Translations under genes and position numbers: made by a program
The notes under the pieces: generated by a model
What the model was told of the DNA's origin: nothing
What the model saw: the letters and a program-made list of their open reading frames with translations, nothing else
Database searches by the model: none
Assembly (NCBI GenBank): GCA_963761005.1
Contig: CAVXFK010000002.1
Location: forward strand, 48,638 to 112,637
Direction of reading: 5' to 3'
DNA length: 64,000 nucleotides
DNA from: DASWJZ01 sp963761005
Lineage (GTDB): Bacteria; Pseudomonadota; Alphaproteobacteria; Rhizobiales; Afifellaceae
Shown: piece after piece, positions 61,710 through 64,000 of the stretch
Position numbering within the stretch: the first letter of the stretch is position 1
Layout of the letters: every line of letters starts with the position of its first letter

Positions 61710-62509
61710 CTAGAGACCCGGTGCACTTACGCCGACGCTGATCGAACCGAGGATACCGAAGTCCGCGTCGACCCGGTCGCCTTCTTCGATTTCGAGCGGC
61801 GTCATGCAGGTGCCGGTCGTCACGAGCTCTCCACGCCTGACCCCGATGCCAAGCTCCGAAAGCTCGTTCACGAGCCATGTCAGCGCGACGGCGGGATTCC
61901 CGAGAACATTCGCGCCCGAGCCCTCGCGCTCGTATCGCCCGGCCACGCGCGCTCGGACCTTCTGCGCGTCGAGGTCAATGTCCCGCCAGTTCGCTGCCAC
62001 GCGCGCGCCTACGACAAGGTCGCGCGCACAGGCATTGTCGGCGATCAGGGACGGTCCGCCGACGCGCGTGAAATCTCTGAAACGGGAATCGGGAAGCTCC
62101 AGCGTCAAATGCAGGTCCGCCACATTGGCCATCACCTCCGAGACCGAATACGGCACTCTTCGCGGAGGCATGTCCTTCCCGAAGCGAAAGGCGAACTCGG
62201 GCTCGCAGACCCGCATCCTGTTTCCGTCGATGGATACGCCTGCCCCATCTTCGTAGATGCGTTCCGCGAGAAGCCGGCCGGCGAGCGGTCCGTCGACATT
62301 GATATGCCGCTGGCCGGCTGCGCTGGTCGCCGCGATCTTCCAGCCGGCGCGAGGCTTCGACGAGTAGCGCTCAAAGCAGGCCTGGATGGCGTAGCCCGCC
62401 TCGCGCGTGGCTGGCTTCAAGTTGGGGGCAGCTCGTCCAAGACCGTGCCCCCTTGCCAATGCCGCCACAGAGACGCGCAGGCCGCCTCCTCCACTGACTG
62501 CGAGATCAC
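61710..62509 (-). pseudogene. 2-keto-4-pentenoate hydratase/fumarylacetoacetase-like protein (MhpD type), -1 frameshift
   Basis: About 266 residues if one base is restored in the GGGGG run at 62424-62428 (plus-strand view). Before the lesion the frame reads VEEAACASLWRHWQGGTVLD; after it NLKPATREAGYAIQACFERY, a normal join in this family. Later motifs: GWKIAATSAAGQRHINVDGP, CEPEFAFRFGKDM, DNACARDLVVGARV, VLGNPAVALTWLVNEL. GTG 62509 overlaps the stop of the PPK2 fragment (GTGA). Without frameshift correction, ATG 62468 starts a shortened form lacking the first helix. Converges with cysNC. Confidence 0.78.
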
Positions 62510-62790
62510 CACCTCCTTGATCGAGAGGACCACATCGCCAAGGAGCCGCCCTTGCCGGCGGCGTCGCGGCCCTCGAAAGCGAGGATGCTGCGCGAGCCGG
62601 TCTCCGACCGCCATTCGAGCAGCTTGACGAACTCCACCTGAAGCGCCTTGAGCTGCTTCCTGTAAGCCCTGCGGCTGAGCTTCTTGGTACAGGGATATCC
62701 GCCGGACGTGAGGGCGTTGTCGCCTATCCAATCCGGCAGCACCGGATCGTCAAGATCGAACCTGTGGAATCGGTCTAGACTACGCTGCAT
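62506..62790 (-). pseudogene. Truncated polyphosphate kinase 2 (PPK2), N-terminal fragment
   Basis: 94 residues from ATG 62790. Reads like the start of PPK2: KKLSRRAYRKQLKALQVEF, VKLLEWRSETGSRSILAFEG and the Walker A RDAAGKGGS. The frame then ends after SLAMWSSRSRRW, where PPK2 should continue for about 200 residues (Walker B, lid). No remainder is found in any nearby frame; hydratase sequence begins at the break, so a deletion or rearrangement removed the rest. The fragment is not expected to be active. Confidence 0.8.
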
Positions 62791-62862
62791 GTCCGTTCAC
62801 GGTGCGACGCTATTCGTACAGGCCGCGCCCGCGAGCGACCCAGATGACAAGCTAGGGGCCTT

Positions 62863-64000
62863 ATGGCCGACTCGCCATATGAATCGTTGACGACCGAGCG
62901 ACCCGAGACACCGACGCCGCGCGAACGCTTGCGCGCCTCCGGCCACGTTCTCGTCGCCGCCGCGGCGGCATTGATCGTCGGGGCGGCATTCTTCGGCCTG
63001 CCGCCTGCCTACGTGGTGGTTGCAATCGCCGCGCTTCTTGTGGTCGCGGCCATCGGCCCACGCCGCTACGCGGCGCGCCGCGCCGCGGCGGAGGCCCGCA
63101 ATCGTGCGCTAGTCTGGCCGGACACCGCGATGAAGGCGACCGTGGCGGCCTTTCCGAAGGCGGCGCTCCTGCTCGATGCCGCCGGCACGGTGCGCTACGC
63201 GAACGAACAGGCGACGCAGCTTTTCCCGGCGACGCGCCCCGGCGACGCCTTCACGCTGACCTTCCGGCGGCCGGAATTCTCAGAGGCGCTTGAGCTCGCC
63301 GGCGCCGGCCAGCCGACCTCTGTCGAGTTTCGCGAGCCTGGCGAGACGTCGATAACCTATTCCGTCACGATCGGCCCGCTCCGCTCGCCGGGCGGCTCGG
63401 TGAATTTCATGCTTGTCACCTTCGACGATGTTTCCGACCGCCTCGCGGTCGCGCGCATGCGCGCCGATTTCGTTGCCAACGCCAGCCATGAATTGCGCAC
63501 GCCGCTCGCCTCGCTAACCGGCTTCATCGAGACGCTGCTCGGCTCGGCCCGCAACGACCCCACCGCATCGGAGAAATTCCTGCGCGTCATGCTCGACCAG
63601 GCACGGCGCATGCGGCGGCTGATCGACGATCTTCTCTCGCTGTCGCGCGTCGAGATGCGCGCCCACAATCGCCCCACGGCGCGCGTTGACCTCGTTGGTG
63701 TGCTTCGCCACGTCGCCGACGCCACGCAGCCGCTTGCCGCGGAGCATTCGGTGAAGCTCTCGGTGGCGACGCCGCCGGGGCCGGTCGAGGTCATCGGCGA
63801 CCGTGACGAACTCGTGCAGCTCACGCAGAACCTGATCGAGAACGCAGTCCGCTACGGAGCGTCGGGCGAGCGCGTCGAAGTCGCTCTCGAGCTGCCGCCC
63901 GGCGAGCGTTCGCTCGCGGCGATCAGCGTCAAGGACTACGGCCCGGGGATCGCTGCCGAGCACATCCCGCGGCTGACGGAACGCTTCTATAGGGTCGATG
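62863..64000 (+). CDS. PhoR-like sensor histidine kinase (3' end cut by window edge)
   Basis: About 379 codons visible from ATG 62863, stop not reached. Two hydrophobic helices at residues about 25-65, a PAS-like region (FPKAALLLDAAGTVRYANEQ), then HisKA with the H-box FVANASHELRTPLASLTGF, and the N-box LTQNLIENAVRYG and start of the G1 box VKDYGPGIAAEHIPRL. The arrangement is that of PhoR, the phosphate-limitation sensor kinase. Divergent from the PPK2 fragment, 72 nt away; a phosphate link between the two is suggestive. The partner response regulator would be outside the window. Confidence 0.88.
   Translation, partial: MADSPYESLTTERPETPTPRERLRASGHVLVAAAAALIVGAAFFGLPPAYVVVAIAALLVVAAIGPRRYAARRAAAEARNRALVWPDTAMKATVAAFPKAALLLDAAGTVRYANEQATQLFPATRPGDAFTLTFRRPEFSEALELAGAGQPTSVEFREPGETSITYSVTIGPLRSPGGSVNFMLVTFDDVSDRLAVARMRADFVANASHELRTPLASLTGFIETLLGSARNDPTASEKFLRVMLDQARRMRRLIDDLLSLSRVEMRAHNRPTARVDLVGVLRHVADATQPLAAEHSVKLSVATPPGPVEVIGDRDELVQLTQNLIENAVRYGASGERVEVALELPPGERSLAAISVKDYGPGIAAEHIPRLTERFYRVD

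Noticed and set aside
1..64000. CRISPR arrays, tRNA, rRNA, insertion sequences, prophage genes
   Set aside because: None seen: no regularly spaced repeats, no transposase or integrase motif, no tRNA-like cloverleaf or rRNA sequence recognised by eye.

Overview
The window is GC-rich with many GTG and TTG starts, almost every gene abuts or overlaps a neighbour, and no rRNA, tRNA, phage or insertion-sequence gene is visible. A fused cysN/cysC, many sugar-type (CUT2) ABC importers and a GTCAT...ATGAC palindromic repeat between cysD and cysN point to an alphaproteobacterium, most likely Hyphomicrobiales (inference). It looks like a chromosomal catabolic region dedicated to importing and oxidising small polar carbon compounds (sugars, sugar acids, diols, perhaps sulfonates or peptide-like amides).

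Layout. 1-1736: polyamine-type ABC importer (ATPase cut by the window edge, Tat-exported binding protein). 1908-5322: isochorismatase-fold hydrolase plus a B12-type diol dehydratase whose large and medium subunits are fused. 5556-9376: CUT2 importer A. 9451-13585: IclR regulator, KdgD-like dehydratase, 2-hydroxyacid dehydrogenase, LVIVD-repeat protein; a 37-bp bipartite operator just downstream of a TTGACG promoter is shared by importer A and the KdgD gene. 13642-17345 (minus): M24 protein, truncated-architecture PEP-utilising protein, 2-hydroxyacid dehydrogenase, next to a LysR regulator. 18852-24993 (minus): MDR and SDR dehydrogenases with importer B. 25272-35320 (plus): cyclase, HisD/HpsN-like dehydrogenase, SDR, CocE-like hydrolase, importer C (ATPase and permease fused in one chain), aldo/keto reductase. 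35358-42572 (minus): SDR, TIM-barrel isomerase, PucR/CdaR-type regulator, beta-hydroxyacid dehydrogenase, M24 peptidase, 2-hydroxyacid dehydrogenase. A LysR-type palindrome occurs in front of both M24/hydroxyacid-dehydrogenase operons. 43264-47011 (plus): polysaccharide deacetylase-like protein, GNAT-like protein, flavin reductase, sorbosone-dehydrogenase-like protein. 47061-55845 (minus): xylose-type importer D translationally coupled to a diheme peroxidase-like enzyme, a CRTAC1 beta-propeller and a degenerate M24 protein. 56025-57334: cupin and SDR. 57474-61700 (plus): glycosyltransferase, cysD, cysNC. 61710-62790 (minus): hydratase and a truncated PPK2. 62863 to the end: PhoR-like kinase, cut by the edge.

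How the genes work together: each importer is bundled with two to five dehydrogenases or hydrolases of the kind that oxidise the imported compound, and local regulators (IclR, LysR, PucR/CdaR) have recognisable candidate sites. The substrates cannot be fixed from sequence alone.

Quality warning: seven otherwise intact, conserved genes carry a single-base frameshift (six read as +1, one as -1 in a homopolymer). Either the assembly has residual indels or several catabolic genes are decaying; gene-fusion and truncation claims here should be read with that in mind. The most unusual item is the importer D / diheme enzyme / CRTAC1 / pseudo-M24 operon held together by 4-nt GTGA overlaps.
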